From positions 334-26,210 of the forward strand of contig DNBN01000296.1 in the NCBI GenBank assembly GCA_003491845.1: a DNA stretch of 25,877 nucleotides, written 5' to 3'. Positions within the stretch are counted from its first letter, which is position 1, and each line of letters begins with the position of its first letter. Source of the stretch: Porticoccaceae bacterium. GTDB lineage: Bacteria; Pseudomonadota; Gammaproteobacteria; Pseudomonadales; Porticoccaceae. The notes below the pieces were generated by a model, which did not search any database, was not told the DNA's origin, and saw only the letters and a list, made by a program, of their open reading frames with translations. A program made the position numbers and the translations under genes. Below, piece by piece: positions 25,420-25,877 of the stretch.

Positions 25420-25877
25420 TCAATCCTCGGAAAATTTAATTGGCTTTATGCAGGTCACAGAGACCTTTTTTACCATAGTGTCGGATATTTCCTCGGTTTC
25501 AAATCGATAACTATCTAAGACAAAGCTGACATTTCCATCAGGGATGCTTTCGATATGTTCAAAAACTAAACCGTTGAGAGTTTTTGGTCCATTTGTGGGT
25601 AGGTCCCACCCTGTAGCTTTATTGATCTCTCTAATAGTCGCGGTACCATCAATGGTATAGCTGCCATCAGTTGTGCGGGTGATTTCGTCATCGTCATCTG
25701 CAGTGTTTGTCGTAAAGTCACCTACAATTTCTTCTAGTATATCCTCAAGTGTTACCAGACCTTGCACCTCACCATACTCGTCAACAACAATAGCAAAACG
25801 TTTCTTGGTTTTTTTAAAATTCAAGAGTTGATTTGTCAGCGTCGTACTCTCGGGAATAAAGTAGGGATCTTCTGCAA
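25420..25877 (-). CDS. CBS/CorC-domain membrane protein (YfjD/HlyC-CorC family), 5' part missing
   Basis: The frame is open to the right edge of the window and its visible beginning (AEDPYFIPEST, NQLLNF) is internal, so the N-terminal DUF21 membrane domain and most of the CBS pair lie outside. Seen here are the end of the second CBS domain (RFAIVVDEYGEVQGLVTLEDILEEIVGDF) and the C-terminal CorC_HlyC (transporter-associated) domain, about 90 residues, ending IKFSED. Members are linked to magnesium/cobalt efflux or membrane-stress tolerance; the precise role is uncertain. The TTG at 25824 is an internal leucine, not the start. No terminator is evident between it and the DUF1289 gene. Confidence 0.95.
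   Translation of the reverse strand, partial: AEDPYFIPESTTLTNQLLNFKKTKKRFAIVVDEYGEVQGLVTLEDILEEIVGDFTTNTADDDDEITRTTDGSYTIDGTATIREINKATGWDLPTNGPKTLNGLVFEHIESIPDGNVSFVLDSYRFETEEISDTMVKKVSVTCIKPIKFSED

Noticed and set aside
1..25877. CRISPR arrays, insertion sequences, phage or defence genes
   Set aside because: No regularly spaced repeats, transposase motifs, terminal inverted repeats or defence-type domains were seen on either strand.

Overview
The window is a piece of a chromosome from a gammaproteobacterium, most likely a free-living marine heterotroph. The gene order recN / grpE-dnaK-dnaJ-dapB-carA-carB-greA is a classic pseudomonad-type arrangement. Moderate GC, a thrombospondin-type-3 (calcium-binding) lipoprotein and a TonB receptor suggest a marine Cellvibrionales/SAR92-like lineage, but that finer placement is inference. 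Both ends are cut inside genes: pnp at the left, a CorC/YfjD-type gene at the right. No tRNA, rRNA, CRISPR, insertion sequence or phage gene was seen.

Region 1 (1-13568) is core housekeeping. The 3' part of pnp converges on recN across a bidirectional terminator. Divergent from recN runs grpE-dnaK-dnaJ, with two near-perfect heat-shock (sigma-32) promoters, one before grpE and one before dnaK, both with a 13-nt spacer, and a long hairpin between dnaK and dnaJ. Then come dapB (lysine/cell-wall synthesis), carA-carB (carbamoyl phosphate for arginine and pyrimidines) and greA (transcript cleavage factor). The 304-bp gap before carA holds a good sigma-70 promoter followed by a structured leader: a possible three-way junction, an intrinsic terminator and a competing antiterminator pairing. 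This looks like transcription attenuation.

Region 2 (13576-16289) holds argD-argF on the minus strand, which use the ornithine branch and the carbamoyl phosphate made by CarAB, and the divergent monothiol glutaredoxin gene grxD. A perfect 13-bp terminator-like hairpin lies in the 5' leader of argD.

Region 3 (16290-23455) is the accessory part and the most interesting one. A promoter overlapped by two Fur-box-like sites precedes four co-directional genes: a Ca-binding-repeat lipoprotein with a DUF4856-like body, a lipoprotein with two DUF5011-like Ig repeats fused to an imelysin (IrpA/M75) domain, a FecA-like TonB-dependent receptor, and a membrane sterol-desaturase/fatty-acid-hydroxylase family di-iron protein. 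I read it as an iron-regulated surface iron-acquisition operon. The TonB receptor and the hydroxylase appear to lack conventional start codons at the positions their ribosome-binding sites point to (ATT and CTG respectively).

Region 4 (23471-25877) holds two divergent Nudix hydrolases 41 bp apart (one possibly leaderless), a gamma-class carbonic anhydrase-like hexapeptide protein, a 59-aa DUF1289 protein that overlaps it, and the 3' part of a CBS/CorC-domain membrane protein on the minus strand.
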